Shown: one piece after another, positions 7,737-17,549 of the stretch
Position numbering within the stretch: the stretch's first letter is position 1
Layout of the letters: every line of letters starts with the position of its first letter
Assembly: GCF_008704655.1 (NCBI RefSeq)
Contig: NZ_CP023688.1
Span: 3,658,001 to 3,722,000 of the forward strand
Reading direction: 5' to 3'
From: Streptomyces rimosus
Lineage (GTDB): Bacteria > Actinomycetota > Actinomycetes > Streptomycetales > Streptomycetaceae
DNA: 64,000 nt
Notes under the pieces: model-generated
The model's database searches: none
Told to the model about the DNA's origin: nothing
Seen by the model: only the letters and a program-made list of their open reading frames with translations
Made by a program: the position numbers and the translations under genes

Positions 7737-8423
7737 TCAGCCCGCCAGCCCCGCCTGGTGCGCCAGCAGGGCCGCCTGTACGCGGCTCTCCGTGCCGGTC
7801 TTGTCGAGGATGCGTCCGACGTGGGTCTTGACCGTGCCCAGGCCGATCTCCAGCCGGCGGCCGATCTCCAGGTTCGACAGGCCCTCGCCGAGCATCGCCA
7901 GCACCTCGCGCTCCCGGTCGGTCAGCGCGGCCAGCCGCTCGTCGGCGGTCCCGGCGCCGATCCGGCCGCCGCCCTGGAGCATCCGCCGTACGACGTGCCC
8001 GGTGACGCCGGGCGAGAGGACCGCGTCCCCGGCGGCGGCCGCCCGTACGGCGCTGATCAGCTCCTGCGGGCCCTCGTCCTTGAGCAGGAAGCCGCTGGCG
8101 CCCGCCTGGAGGGCGCGGGTGACGTTCTCCTCGTCGCCGAACGTGGTGAGCATGACGACCTGCGGCTTGGGGTCGAGCCGTACGAGCTGTTCGATGGCGG
8201 CGAGCCCGTCGAGGACCGGCATACGGATGTCCACGAGGGCCACGTCGACCGGGTGCCGGGCGGCCAGCTCGACCGCCTCGGCGCCGTTGGCGGCCTCGGC
8301 GACGACGTCGATGTCCTGGGCATGCCGCAGGATGAGCCGGACGCCGTGACGGATCATTTCCTCGTCGTCGGCGAGGAGGACGCGGACGGGCCCGCCGGGG
8401 CGCTCACCGTGCAGATCGCTCAT
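7737..8423 (-). CDS. NarL/LuxR-family response regulator
   Basis: 228 residues from the ATG at 8423, which gives the standard N-terminus MSDLHGERPGGPVRVLLADD. The receiver domain has the acid pair DD/E, Asp65 (VALVDIRMPVLDG) as phosphoacceptor, TTFGDE and Lys in LLKDEGP. The C-terminal LuxR HTH (about 155-220) shows LTDREREVLAMLGEGLSN. The likely partner is the histidine kinase at 9799-11460, which lies upstream on the same strand with two small genes between. The kinase is of the HisKA_3 type that pairs with NarL-type regulators. Confidence 0.9.
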   Translation of the reverse strand: MSDLHGERPGGPVRVLLADDEEMIRHGVRLILRHAQDIDVVAEAANGAEAVELAARHPVDVALVDIRMPVLDGLAAIEQLVRLDPKPQVVMLTTFGDEENVTRALQAGASGFLLKDEGPQELISAVRAAAAGDAVLSPGVTGHVVRRMLQGGGRIGAGTADERLAALTDREREVLAMLGEGLSNLEIGRRLEIGLGTVKTHVGRILDKTGTESRVQAALLAHQAGLAG

Positions 8424-8507
8424 GGGCCCACAGTATCCGGGCCGGGCCGCCGGGCTCCGTTCCGGCCGGGCCGTACCGCGGGGCCTCACTCCGACCTCGC
8501 GCCGGCC

Positions 8508-8993
8508 TCACTCCGGCTTCATGGACACCCCGAAGCTGTACTCCCCGCCCGGCTCCTCGCGCAGCGACCCCGGCACCCCGCCGACGCCCTCCAGCAGCGC
8601 TTCGGCCATGCCCCGGGTCAGCCGCGCGTCCGGGCGCGGCGCGGAGCCCGGGGGCGCGGCCGGTTCGCGTACCCCGCGTATCTCACCGCCCCCGTCCGTG
8701 TAGCGGGGCAGTGCCACGTCACCGGTGCCCGGGCCCATGAAGGCGGCGGTGCCCGCGGCGACGGCGACGCGGGCCCAGGTTTCCGAGCGTTCGGGTACGT
8801 ACTCGCTGACGACCGTCAGCCGTACCAGGCCGTTGCCGTCGTCCATCCCGAACGGCAGGGTCCACTCCAGGGCTCCCGGCACGGGGTACCAGTGGGTGCC
8901 CGCGCGCAGTTCCGCCTGGTAGACCTCGCGGCACGCCGCCAGCACCGGTTCCAGGTAGCGGTTCACATACGCGTACCAGACTTCGACAGCCAT
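8508..8993 (-). CDS. hypothetical protein in the two-component cluster
   Basis: 161 residues, no family recognised. Start MAVEVWYAYVNRYLEPV at 8993; GCAGGGGG lies upstream. The middle contains TLPFGMDDGNGLVRLTVVSEY and the end EEPGGEYSFGVSMKPE. No signal peptide or membrane segment, so it is probably cytoplasmic. It lies 84 bp before the response regulator on the same strand and is probably part of its transcript. Confidence 0.6.
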   Translation of the reverse strand: MAVEVWYAYVNRYLEPVLAACREVYQAELRAGTHWYPVPGALEWTLPFGMDDGNGLVRLTVVSEYVPERSETWARVAVAAGTAAFMGPGTGDVALPRYTDGGGEIRGVREPAAPPGSAPRPDARLTRGMAEALLEGVGGVPGSLREEPGGEYSFGVSMKPE

Positions 8994-9091
8994 GCCGCTC
9001 CCCCTGCAGGAACCGTTGCCACTCCGGTGTCCGGCATCCTGTTCGTTTTCCCCACCGCTGTCCAGTGGGAGCTTCCGCCCCGAAGGGCTCC

Positions 9092-9628
9092 TCAATGCCC
9101 GGGTGCCGTGCGGTGCCGGTAGGAGTGTGCGGCGATGGCCAGGCCGATGCCCCACACCAGGAATTGCGGGATTCCATAAACGACGATCCAGGGGCTGAAG
9201 ATGCCGTCGTCGTTGAATTCTCTGAACTCCTGCACAGCGGCCCAGACGGTGTACAGGAGAAGGAAGGACGAGACGGCGAAGGCCGTGGCGGTCAGCGTCC
9301 GGCGCGGAACTGCCCGCCCGGCCAGGAGCGGAACCCAGCGCGGAAATATCAGGCCCCACGGCCGGGCCAGGCTCAATGCCAGAACGCCCGCCAGCAGGGC
9401 CAGGACGCTGAGGACGAAAAGGTACGGACCGCCGCCGACCGCGTACCACTCCCGGAACTTCCGCTCGTCCGCCCACAGGGGAATTCCCAGCGCCCAGACC
9501 GCGTGGATCGGAATGAACCCGACGGTCGCGGAGAGCGCCGAGGCATATGCGGCCCGGACGGCCCATCGGGGCGGGGGCGGAACCTCAGCGACAGTGTTTT
9601 CCGGGCGGGGGACGGCGAATTCGGACAT
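9092..9628 (-). CDS. multi-pass membrane protein in the two-component cluster
   Basis: 178 residues with four likely membrane segments (about 27-50, 67-90, 108-130 and 145-165). A charged loop KFREWYAV separates the first two segments. Similar four-helix proteins are often next to Streptomyces sensor kinases, but the function is unknown. It sits between the kinase (170 bp upstream) and the cytoplasmic hypothetical gene (98 bp downstream), so it may be a signal-sensing accessory of the kinase. Confidence 0.6.
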   Translation of the reverse strand: MSEFAVPRPENTVAEVPPPPRWAVRAAYASALSATVGFIPIHAVWALGIPLWADERKFREWYAVGGGPYLFVLSVLALLAGVLALSLARPWGLIFPRWVPLLAGRAVPRRTLTATAFAVSSFLLLYTVWAAVQEFREFNDDGIFSPWIVVYGIPQFLVWGIGLAIAAHSYRHRTAPGH

Positions 9629-9798
9629 GGGCTGGTTCTCCTGACGCGGTGTAAGGGGGCGGTCAAGAGAAACGGTTCCACGGCCCGCGTTCCAAGGCGT
9701 CGGTCCTGGGGCCGGTGATCAGTCATCCTCTGAGGTGGTCAGGGCAGCGGGTTGCTCCCCCGCACGGGGGAGCCGGTCGGCACCCGCGGAGGCCGTGA

Positions 9799-11460
9799 TC
9801 AGGGCGCGGCCGGAACCCAGAACGTCTTGATCTCGGCCAGTACGTCGTTGCGGAAGCAGTAGCGGGTGATCTCCATGCGCCCGGCCACGGGGTCGTCGCC
9901 GGTGTACGGGTAGATGCACTCCGTGCCGCTCGGCCGGGGCGGCTCGTGGCCCGTGGCGGCGGCGCGGGCGAGGCCGCTGTCGGAGGCGGACGAGAACTCG
10001 ACCTCCTCGCGGGACATGCCGACGTGGATCTCGCGCGGGGGCGGCGGCTCCTGGGACGGGCGGGCCTGCTCGACGAAGGCCAGGCCGATGGCCAGCGTCG
10101 TGCCCACGCCGACCAGCCCGAGGAAGCCAGTCGCCAGGCCGGGCAGGTGCCGCAGGAAGCCGGGCAGCGCGCCGGGGTCCGGCCGCTCCTCGGCGGCCAG
10201 GGAGGCGGGCGAGGCCGTCGGCTGCCCGGCGGGCGCCGCGGACGAGGCCGGGTGCGCGGGCACCTCCGCTTCGACCAGGAAGCCGCCCGCCCCGGTCGGT
10301 CCGGTCCGCAGTTCGCCGCCGAGCAGGCCCACGCGCTCGCGCAGGCCGGTCAGGCCGCGGCCGGTACCGAGTCCTGTGGTGGTCTCCGGGGGCTTCGGGG
10401 GCGCGCCGTTGCGTACGGCGACCCGTACGCGTTCGGCGGTGTGCTCCACGGCCAGGTCGACAAAGGCGCCGGCCGCGTACCGGTGGACGTTGGTCAGCGA
10501 CTCCCGGACCACGCGGTGCACGGCGCGCCGTACCCGCGGCTCCAGCGCGTCCAGGTCGGCGCCCTGCCAGCGGACGGCGACGGGGATGCCCGCGGCCCGG
10601 GACTCCTCGGCGAGCGCCGCGATGTCCGCGTGGGTGCCGGTGGCGTCGGTGAGCGCCTCGGTGCCGGTGTCGCGGCCCAGCGGGCCGAGGACGCCGAGGA
10701 CCGCGCGCAGTTCGTTCAGGGCGTCCCGGGTGGCCGCGCGGACCTGCGCGGCCTCCTCCTTCAGCTCCGGCGCCTTGTCGGCGAGGGCCATCTCCAGGCC
10801 GCCGCTGTGCAGCGAGATCAGGCTGAGGCGGTGGCCCACCAGGTCGTGCATCTCGGCGGCGATACGGGTGCGCTCCTCGACGCGGGACGCGCTGTCGATC
10901 AGCCGGCGGGCCTCCTCGGCGGCGGCGGCGCGCTCGCGCAGGGCCACCATCAGGCGTTCCTGCTGCCCGCGCAGGCTGCCGACCAGGCCGGGGATCAGGA
11001 CGCCGACACCGCCGACCACGACACCGCGCACGAAGCCGAAGACCCAGCTGTCGTACCCGGTGGCGACCGTGCCGGTGATGGCGACGACGACGGGGATGGA
11101 GGTCGCGGTGAGCAGGACGGCGGTGCGGCGGCGCGGCTCGTCCACGCGGCGGATCGCGTCGTACGCGACGAGGGCGGTCAGCATGCCGCCGACCGGCAGG
11201 GCGCCCGCGAACACGGCGAGGACCAGCAGGACGGTGGCGGGGAAACGCCGCCGTACGGGCAGCAGTGCCGCCGCCGCGGCGCACAGGGCCACCTTCGTAT
11301 CGGCGGGCAGCAGCTCGAAGAAACCGGGTGAGTGGGGACCGATGAGGCCGAGATAGCCGAACGCCACGGCCATTTCGAAGAGGACGGCCAGCAGGCGCCG
11401 CTTGCGCCGGCGCGGTGGAGCGGCGGCGTACGGCCGGGCCGTCGGCGGCGTGGAGGGCAT
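9799..11460 (-). CDS. sensor histidine kinase with C-terminal extracytoplasmic domain
   Basis: 553 residues. The N-terminal half (about 22-160) holds several membrane segments. HisKA_3 follows with His205 in AAEMHDLVGHRLSL. The HATPase has Asn324 (ESLTNVHRYA) and the glycine box GLGTGRGLTGLRERV (363-377). Most relatives end here. This one has a Pro/Ala linker, a further membrane segment (about 441-463) and a tail with EIHVGMSREEVEFSS, two Cys (515, 535) and TECIYPYTGDD. HVGMSREEV resembles the SmpA/BamE repeat start. The tail would lie outside the membrane and could sense envelope state. The likely partner is the NarL regulator at 7737. Confidence 0.85.
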   Translation of the reverse strand: MPSTPPTARPYAAAPPRRRKRRLLAVLFEMAVAFGYLGLIGPHSPGFFELLPADTKVALCAAAAALLPVRRRFPATVLLVLAVFAGALPVGGMLTALVAYDAIRRVDEPRRRTAVLLTATSIPVVVAITGTVATGYDSWVFGFVRGVVVGGVGVLIPGLVGSLRGQQERLMVALRERAAAAEEARRLIDSASRVEERTRIAAEMHDLVGHRLSLISLHSGGLEMALADKAPELKEEAAQVRAATRDALNELRAVLGVLGPLGRDTGTEALTDATGTHADIAALAEESRAAGIPVAVRWQGADLDALEPRVRRAVHRVVRESLTNVHRYAAGAFVDLAVEHTAERVRVAVRNGAPPKPPETTTGLGTGRGLTGLRERVGLLGGELRTGPTGAGGFLVEAEVPAHPASSAAPAGQPTASPASLAAEERPDPGALPGFLRHLPGLATGFLGLVGVGTTLAIGLAFVEQARPSQEPPPPREIHVGMSREEVEFSSASDSGLARAAATGHEPPRPSGTECIYPYTGDDPVAGRMEITRYCFRNDVLAEIKTFWVPAAP

Positions 11461-11516
11461 GCCCTCGATTATCCGGACGTGGGTGCCGTGGGCGGTGGAA
11501 CCTGAGGAGGAAGAAA

Positions 11517-11554
11517 GGCCGGGCGGGTATGTCCGAAGACATACCCGCCCGGCC
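11517..11554 (-). terminator. terminator of the betaine operon
   Basis: Perfect 16-bp stem (GGCCGGGCGGGTATGT and its complement) with a 6-nt loop, 37 bp past the stop of the binding-protein gene. Confidence 0.8.
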
Positions 11555-11591
11555 CGTGGCGTTCCGCCCTACCCGCAGGGCGGCCACCCGG

Positions 11592-12578
11592 CTACTTCTT
11601 CGGCAGCCACTTCTTCCAGACCTCCGGATGCTTCTCCACCCAGGCCTTGCCCGCCTCGTCGGCGGACATGCCCTTCGAGGCGATCATTTCGGAGACCTCG
11701 TTCTGGTCTTCCTTCGTCCAGTGGAAGTTCTTCAGGAACGCCGCGGCGTCGGACCCGCCCTGGGCGAATTCCGTGTTGAAGAACTTCTGCAGCGGTGTCG
11801 TCGGATAGGCGCAGTCGATGGACTCGGGGTCCTCCTTGCCCTTTTCCGCGCAGGCGTCGGTGTACTTCGGGAGTTTCACCTCCACCATCGGCACCTGGTT
11901 GAACAGCCACTGCGGCTCGTACCAGTACGTCAGGAACGGCTTCTTCTGCTTGGCGAACTGCTGGATCTGGGTGATCTGCGCCGCCTCGGAACCCGCGAAG
12001 ACGACCTCGAAGTCCAGCTTGAGGTTCTTCACCAGCGCCTTGTCGTTGGTGACATAGGACGGCGAGCCGTCCATCAGCTGGCCCTTGCTGCCGCTCTCGG
12101 AGGTGCGGAGCTGGTCGGCGTACTTGTTGAGGTTCTTCCAGTCGGTGACGTCCGGGTGCTTGTCGGCCCAGTACTTGGGCACCCACCACCCGATGTGGCC
12201 GGTGACGCCGTTGCCGCCGCCCGCCGTGATCGTCTTCTTGTCCTTGACGTACCGCTGCTCCTGGTCCGGGTGGCCCCAGTCCTCCAGGATGGCGTCCACC
12301 CGGCCCTGGCTGAGCGCGTCCCACGCCGGGATCTCGTCCACCTGGACGGTGTCGACGTGGTACTTCAGCTCGTGTTCGAGCAGGTACTTGGCGACCGCGA
12401 CATTGGCCTGCGCGCCGACCCAGGTCTGTACGGACAGGGTCACGGAACGCTGTCCGCCCGCCGCCTGGAAGGGCGAGCCCTGTTTGGTCATGTCGGCCTT
12501 GCCGCAGCCGGAGAGGGCGAGCAGCGTCGCCCCCGCCAGCGCGGCGGCCCCGGCCACGCGTATACGGGTACGGGTCAT
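11592..12578 (-). CDS. glycine betaine/choline ABC transporter binding lipoprotein
   Basis: 328 residues. The signal peptide ends in a clear lipobox, LLALSGC, so the mature protein is anchored outside the membrane. The body has the OpuAC/ProX pattern: VTLSVQTWVGAQANVAVAKY, then DAILEDWGHPDQ, GHIGWWVPKYWAD and FLTYWYEPQWLF. The repeated Trp/Tyr residues are those that form the cation-pi cage for the trimethylammonium group in this family. ATG at 12578 follows AAGGGAG and is only 2 bp past the permease stop. It is the last gene of the operon. Confidence 0.92.
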   Translation of the reverse strand: MTRTRIRVAGAAALAGATLLALSGCGKADMTKQGSPFQAAGGQRSVTLSVQTWVGAQANVAVAKYLLEHELKYHVDTVQVDEIPAWDALSQGRVDAILEDWGHPDQEQRYVKDKKTITAGGGNGVTGHIGWWVPKYWADKHPDVTDWKNLNKYADQLRTSESGSKGQLMDGSPSYVTNDKALVKNLKLDFEVVFAGSEAAQITQIQQFAKQKKPFLTYWYEPQWLFNQVPMVEVKLPKYTDACAEKGKEDPESIDCAYPTTPLQKFFNTEFAQGGSDAAAFLKNFHWTKEDQNEVSEMIASKGMSADEAGKAWVEKHPEVWKKWLPKK

Positions 12579-12580
12579 GG

Positions 12581-14572
12581 TCAGGCTCCCTTCCCCGTCG
12601 TACGGCGCTGCGTCGGCTGCGTCACCCGGTCCAGCATCAGGCCGAGGCAGACGATGGCGACGCCCGCGACCAGGCCGAGCGCCAGGTCGCCCTTGGCGAG
12701 GCCGGTGACCACGTCGTAGCCGAGCGCGCCACCGCCCACCAGGCCGCCGATGATGACGACGGCGAGGACGAGGACGACGCCCTGGTTTACGGCCAGCAGC
12801 AGTGCGGGCCGGGCCAGCGGGAGCTGTACCTGCCGCAGCATCTGCCAGCGGGTGGCGCCGAGCGAGCGGGCGGACTCCATCGCGCCGGGGTCGACCTGCC
12901 GCAGGCCCTGGGTGGTGATGCGGATGACCGCGGGCAGCGCGTACACGACGGCGGCGGCCGCGGCCGGGGCACGGCCCACGGCGAACAGCGCGACCACCGG
13001 GATCAGGTACACGAACTGCGGCATGGTCTGCATGACGTCCAGCACCGGGCGCAGGATCGCCTCCAGGCGCTTGCTGCCCGCGGCGAGGATGCCGATGCCG
13101 AAGCCCAGCACCAGGGTCACCGCGAGGGCGGCGAGGACCTGGGAGAGGGTGTTCATGGACGGCTTCCACACGCCGAGCACGCCGATGGCGGCCAGCGCGA
13201 GCGTCGCGGTCAGCGCGGTGCGCCAGGTGCCGATCAGCCAGGCCAGCGCGGCGACGATCAGCAGCGCGCCCCACCAGGGCAGCGCCGTCAGGCCGTCGCG
13301 CAGCGGGTCCAGGACCCAGGAGGTGAAGTGCGCGGCCCAGTCGGCGGTGCCGCCGACGACGGGGACTCCGGAGTAGAGGTGGTCGACCATCCACTCCTTG
13401 AAGTCGTTGACCGGGCGGGCGATGGCCACCGTCCAGCCCGAGGGCCAGATGGTGGAGCCGGCCAGCCGGCCCGCGACGGTGGCGAGCACGGTCAGGACGG
13501 CGACGCCGGCCCACGCGTACCAGCCGCGCAGCAGCTTGGGGCCGCTGGGAGCCGCGTCGGCGCCCATCCGCTCGCCGGCGGCGGCGGTCGTACGGTCCAT
13601 GACGATGGCCAGCAGCACGATCGGGACGGCGGCGGCGAGCGCGGCGCCGACGTCCACCGAGGCGAGCGCCTGGTAGACGCGGTCACCGAGACCGGCGGCG
13701 CCGATCATGGAGGCGATGACGGCCATGGACAGCGCCATCATGATCGTCTGGTTGAGGCCGAGCAGCAGTTCCTTGCGGGCCAGCGGCAGGCGGGCGGTCA
13801 GCAGCCGCTGCCGCCCGGTCGCGCCGAGCGAGGTGACGGCCTCCAGGACGCCGGGGTCGGCGCCGCGCAGGCCGAGCGCGGTCAGCCGGGCCATCGGCGG
13901 AGCCGCGTACACGACGGTGGCCAGCAGCGCGGCGGGCACGCCGATGCCGAAGACCAGCACGACGGGCAGCAGATACGCGAAGGCGGGCAGCACCTGCATG
14001 GTGTCCAGCACCGGCCGCAGGATCTTGAACAGCCGCTCGGAGAGGCCGCCCGCCAGGCCCAGCAGCGCGCCCACCACGACCGAGGCGACGACGGCCACGA
14101 TCATCAGGGCGAGGGTCTGCATGGTCGGCAGCCACATGTCCAGGACGCCGCTGACGGCGAAGGAGACCAGCGCGGTCGCGGCGATGCGGACGCCCGCGAC
14201 GCGCCAGGCGACGAGGGTGACGCCCGCGGTGACGCCCGTCCAGCCGAGCAGCAGCAGGAGCTGGTAGACGGCGCGTACGGAGAGGACGACGGCGTTGCTG
14301 AGGTGGCCGAGGAAGTACACGAACAGCGGGTGGCTGTCGCGGTTGTCGATGATCCAGTCGCTGGTCCGGCCGAGCGGGCCGTTGAGGTCGACGGTCAGCT
14401 CACTCGGCCAGGTGCCGCTGGACCACTTCGCGTGCGCGAGCGGTACGAGGACCGCGGCGGCGACGGCGAGGATGAGGATCTTGCGGAGGCCGCGGCTCTG
14501 GAGGGCCGATTGGAGAGTGCCCTGCTGATCGGGCGCGGCGCCGGTGTCCGCGGTGGGGGTGGCGGCCGTCAT
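12581..14572 (-). CDS. betaine ABC permease, two permease domains in one chain
   Basis: 663 residues, about twice the usual ProW/OpuAB length. Two homologous halves (about 1-320 and 330-650) each have a set of membrane segments and an EAA loop: GLRGADPGVLEAVTSLGAT in the first, GLRQVDPGAMESARSLGAT in the second. So one polypeptide supplies both transmembrane subunits of the importer. Its ATG overlaps the stop of the small upstream gene by four bases, and its stop is 2 bp from the binding-protein start. This kind of duplication is known in actinobacterial betaine loci. Confidence 0.92.
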   Translation of the reverse strand: MTAATPTADTGAAPDQQGTLQSALQSRGLRKILILAVAAAVLVPLAHAKWSSGTWPSELTVDLNGPLGRTSDWIIDNRDSHPLFVYFLGHLSNAVVLSVRAVYQLLLLLGWTGVTAGVTLVAWRVAGVRIAATALVSFAVSGVLDMWLPTMQTLALMIVAVVASVVVGALLGLAGGLSERLFKILRPVLDTMQVLPAFAYLLPVVLVFGIGVPAALLATVVYAAPPMARLTALGLRGADPGVLEAVTSLGATGRQRLLTARLPLARKELLLGLNQTIMMALSMAVIASMIGAAGLGDRVYQALASVDVGAALAAAVPIVLLAIVMDRTTAAAGERMGADAAPSGPKLLRGWYAWAGVAVLTVLATVAGRLAGSTIWPSGWTVAIARPVNDFKEWMVDHLYSGVPVVGGTADWAAHFTSWVLDPLRDGLTALPWWGALLIVAALAWLIGTWRTALTATLALAAIGVLGVWKPSMNTLSQVLAALAVTLVLGFGIGILAAGSKRLEAILRPVLDVMQTMPQFVYLIPVVALFAVGRAPAAAAAVVYALPAVIRITTQGLRQVDPGAMESARSLGATRWQMLRQVQLPLARPALLLAVNQGVVLVLAVVIIGGLVGGGALGYDVVTGLAKGDLALGLVAGVAIVCLGLMLDRVTQPTQRRTTGKGA

Positions 14573-14829
14573 GCGCGCCCCCGCTTCACCGTGCCGGCCG
14601 GTATCTGCGACGCCGCGGCGCGCTGGGCCTCGTGCCAGCGGTGCCGTACGGCGGCGCGGAACCGCCCCAACAGGGAGCCGGTGTCAGGGACTTGCCGGGT
14701 GCGGAGTCGAGCCGAGGTCGGCGGATCGAGCGTCCGTACCCGGGCGGGCGCGACCCGTACGGGCCGTCGCGTCGGGGGCCAGCCGGCCGCCGCGAGGGCG
14801 GCGTCGGCGGTACCGGTATGCGCGGACAT
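14569..14829 (-). CDS. 86-residue basic protein inside the betaine operon
   Basis: Unrecognised family. The sequence begins [20 protein letters not shown], is rich in Arg, Pro and Ala, and ends with RHRWHEAQRAAASQIPAGT. No membrane segment. Start and stop are both coupled: TGATG with the ATPase gene and ATGA with the permease gene, so it is made in step with them. It could be a regulatory or assembly factor of the transporter, or an N-terminal permease extension that has become separate. That it is a real gene is supported by the gapless packing and the lack of a better frame. Confidence 0.65.
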   Translation of the reverse strand: MSAHTGTADAALAAAGWPPTRRPVRVAPARVRTLDPPTSARLRTRQVPDTGSLLGRFRAAVRHRWHEAQRAAASQIPAGTVKRGRA

Positions 14830-15950
14830 CAGGCAGCCACCTCGCCACGGCCGGCGTCGATCTTGGCGACGACGTTGAGCAGGCAGGTGCTGTCCACGAT
14901 GCCCAGGCAGCGCTTGCCGTCCATCACACGGGCCGCGCCGCCGGAGCGGGCGACGGCCTCGATGGCGTCGGCGACCAGGGTGTCCGGCGTGAGCGCGGCA
15001 CCCGTCTCGGTCTCGCCGTCCTCGGCCGGGCGCATGGCGCGCCGTACGGTCAGCACCTGCTCGCGCGGCACGTCCTGGACGAAGTCGCGTACGTAGTCGT
15101 CCGCCGGGGAGCCCACGATCTCCTCGGGGGTGCCCAGCTGAACGATTTCTCCGTCCCGCATCAGGGCGATGCGGTCGCCGATGCGCAGCGCCTCGGCGAG
15201 GTCGTGGGTGATGAAGACCATGGTGCGGCCCTCGTCCTCGTGCAGCCGCACGACCTCTTCCTGCATGTCCCGCCGGATCAGCGGGTCGAGCGCGCTGAAC
15301 GGCTCGTCGAAGAGGAGGACTTCGGGGTCCACGGCGAGCGCGCGGGCGAGTCCGACACGCTGCTGCTGGCCGCCGGACAGCTGACCGGGGCGGCGGTTCT
15401 CCAGCCCCGCGAGGCCCACCTTCTCCACCATCTCGGCGGCGCGCTCGCGACGTTCGGCACGCGGTACGCCCTGGATCTCCAGGCCGTACGCGACGTTGTC
15501 GAGCACCGAGCGGTGCGGCAGCAGGCCGAAGTGCTGGAAGACCATGGCGGCGCGGCGGCGGCGCAGTTCGCGCAGCGTGGACTTGTCCATGGCGCGCACG
15601 TCCTCGCCGTCCATGTCCAGGCCGCCGCTGGTCGGCTCGATGAGCCGGGTCAGACAGCGCACCAGGGTGGACTTGCCGGAGCCCGACAGGCCCATGACGA
15701 CGAAGACCTCGCCCTTGTGGACGTCGAAGCTGACGTCGCGGACGGCGGCCGTGCAGCCGGTCCGCTCGCGCAGTTCGCGCGCGGACAGACCGGTCAGCTC
15801 GGTGTCCTCGGGGATGCGTTCGGCCTTGGGGCCGAAGACCTTCCACAGGTTGCGGACGGAGAAGACCACATCGCGGGGGTCTTCGGCCGGCGGGTTGTCG
15901 ACGGCCTTGCGGGGCCGGGGTATACCGGCTTCGGAGGCGGTGGCGGTCAT
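14829..15950 (-). CDS. glycine betaine/proline ABC transporter ATPase (ProV/OpuAA type)
   Basis: 373 residues. Walker A GLSGSGKS at 87-94, signature [16 protein letters not shown] at 191-206, Walker B VLLFDEP at 211-217, switch His249. The C-terminal part (about 295-370) looks like a shortened CBS region ([20 protein letters not shown], then CLGIVDST). In ProV relatives this region senses ionic strength and closes the transporter at low osmolarity. The ATG overlaps the betA stop by four bases. Confidence 0.93.
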   Translation of the reverse strand: MTATASEAGIPRPRKAVDNPPAEDPRDVVFSVRNLWKVFGPKAERIPEDTELTGLSARELRERTGCTAAVRDVSFDVHKGEVFVVMGLSGSGKSTLVRCLTRLIEPTSGGLDMDGEDVRAMDKSTLRELRRRRAAMVFQHFGLLPHRSVLDNVAYGLEIQGVPRAERRERAAEMVEKVGLAGLENRRPGQLSGGQQQRVGLARALAVDPEVLLFDEPFSALDPLIRRDMQEEVVRLHEDEGRTMVFITHDLAEALRIGDRIALMRDGEIVQLGTPEEIVGSPADDYVRDFVQDVPREQVLTVRRAMRPAEDGETETGAALTPDTLVADAIEAVARSGGAARVMDGKRCLGIVDSTCLLNVVAKIDAGRGEVAA

Positions 15951-17491
15951 CGGGCATCACCTCCCCGGGTCGGGGAATCGACGAGCAGTTCGGCGGCCTT
16001 CTCCCCCACCATCAGCACGCCGATCATCGGGTTCACGGCGGGCATCGTCGGGAAGACCGACGCGTCGGCGATCCGGATGCCGGACAGGCCGCGGATCTTC
16101 AGCTCGGGGTCGACGACCGCCGTCTTGTCGTCCTTGGCGCCCATCTTGCAGGTACCCGCCGGGTGGTAGACGGTGTGCGCCGCCTTGCGGACCAGCTCGC
16201 TGATCTGCTCGTCGTCGGTCACGTCCGGACCGGGGAAGACCTCGCGCTTGAGCCACTTCTTGAACGGCTCGGCCTCGGCGACCTTACGGGCCAGCTTGAT
16301 GCCGTCCACGAGGGTCTTGCCGTCGTAGTCGTCCTCGTCCTCGAAGTACTTGAAGTCGAGCGCGGGCTTGACCTCGGGGTCCTTGGAGGTCAGGTACAGC
16401 CGGCCGCGGGCGCGGGACTTGGGGATGTTCGGCGTCATCGACACGCCGTGCTCGGGGCGTTCGTAGCCCAGCCGCTCCGGGTTGTCGGTGAACGGGATCT
16501 GGTAGAAGTGGAACATCAGGTCCGGGCCCTTGTGGTCCGGGTCCCGCTTCACGAACAGGCCCGCGTCGGAGTCCATCGCGGAGTTGTCCGGCAGCGGCCC
16601 GTTGGTCTCCCAGACGATCACCGACTCGGGGTGGTCGATCAGGTTCTCGCCGACGCCCGGCAGGTCGAGCTTGCACTCGATGCCCAGCGCTTCGAGGTCC
16701 TGCTTCGGGCCGATGCCCGAGAGCATCAGCAGCCGCGGGGTGTCCACCGCGCCGGCGCACACCAGCACCTCGCGCGCGGCCTCGACGTACACCTCCTCGC
16801 CGTCCTTCGTACGGACGTGGACGCCCTTGGCGGTGGTGCCGTCCAACTCCAGCTTGGTCGCCCAGGTCTCCAGCATCAGCGTGAGGTTGGGGCGGTCACC
16901 GGCCTCCATGTGGGGGTGGAGGTAGGCGACGGAGGCGGAGGAGCGCTTGTTGTTCTCCGGGTGGTACGACAGGTCGAAGAACCCGACGCCCTCCTCGAAC
17001 GGCTGGTCGTTGAAGCCGACGACCTCGGGCACGCCCAGGGCGGTCTTGGTGGCCTCGATCCAGTCGGTGGCGATCTGGTTCTGGTCCTTCTTCGCCACCC
17101 GCACGATGTTGTTGCGCAGCTTGCCGAAGTAGGGGTCCATGTCCTTGGCGCCCCAGCCGGTGGCGCCCGCCGCCTCCCACTCGTCCCAGTCGGACGGCAG
17201 CGGCTTGAAGGAGATCAGGGTGTTGTGCGACGAGCAGCCGCCCAGCACCTTGGCGCGGCTGTGCAGGATGTGCGAGTTGCCGCGGGGCTGCTCGGTGGTC
17301 GTGTACTCGTAGTCCAGCTCGCCGCCGAGCAGGCCGAGCCACTTGCGCAGCGTCAGCACGTCCTCGCGGTCGATGTCGGACGGGCCGCCCTCGATGACGG
17401 CGACACTGACGTTCGGGTCCTCAGTGAGCCGGGAGGCGATCACCGATCCGGCGGTGCCACCGCCGACGATCACGTAGTCGTACACGGGCAT
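15947..17491 (-). CDS. betA: choline dehydrogenase, GMC family
   Basis: 514 residues from [26 protein letters not shown] near the N-terminus binds FAD. GMC signatures follow: [28 protein letters not shown] and, near the end, [10 protein letters not shown] and [14 protein letters not shown], which hold the catalytic His and Asn. Oxidises choline to betaine aldehyde. I chose the ATG at 17491 because AAGGAG lies nine bases upstream, inside the longer frame that would begin with TTG at 17512. It sits between betB and the ABC importer genes, which supports choline as substrate over other alcohols. Confidence 0.88.
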   Translation of the reverse strand: MPVYDYVIVGGGTAGSVIASRLTEDPNVSVAVIEGGPSDIDREDVLTLRKWLGLLGGELDYEYTTTEQPRGNSHILHSRAKVLGGCSSHNTLISFKPLPSDWDEWEAAGATGWGAKDMDPYFGKLRNNIVRVAKKDQNQIATDWIEATKTALGVPEVVGFNDQPFEEGVGFFDLSYHPENNKRSSASVAYLHPHMEAGDRPNLTLMLETWATKLELDGTTAKGVHVRTKDGEEVYVEAAREVLVCAGAVDTPRLLMLSGIGPKQDLEALGIECKLDLPGVGENLIDHPESVIVWETNGPLPDNSAMDSDAGLFVKRDPDHKGPDLMFHFYQIPFTDNPERLGYERPEHGVSMTPNIPKSRARGRLYLTSKDPEVKPALDFKYFEDEDDYDGKTLVDGIKLARKVAEAEPFKKWLKREVFPGPDVTDDEQISELVRKAAHTVYHPAGTCKMGAKDDKTAVVDPELKIRGLSGIRIADASVFPTMPAVNPMIGVLMVGEKAAELLVDSPTRGGDAR

Positions 17492-17549
17492 GAGGTGGTG
17501 CTCCTTCTGCAAAGTTCGTGCGTGCCTGGTGCGGTGAACAGACGGGCCC

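Noticed and set aside
13328..14878. 516-codon open frame on the + strand
   Set aside because: Antisense to the betaine permease; the permease has clear EAA loops and coupled ends.
17492..17512. TTG start seven codons upstream for betA
   Set aside because: The AAGGAG ribosome site of the ATG at 17491 lies inside this extension.
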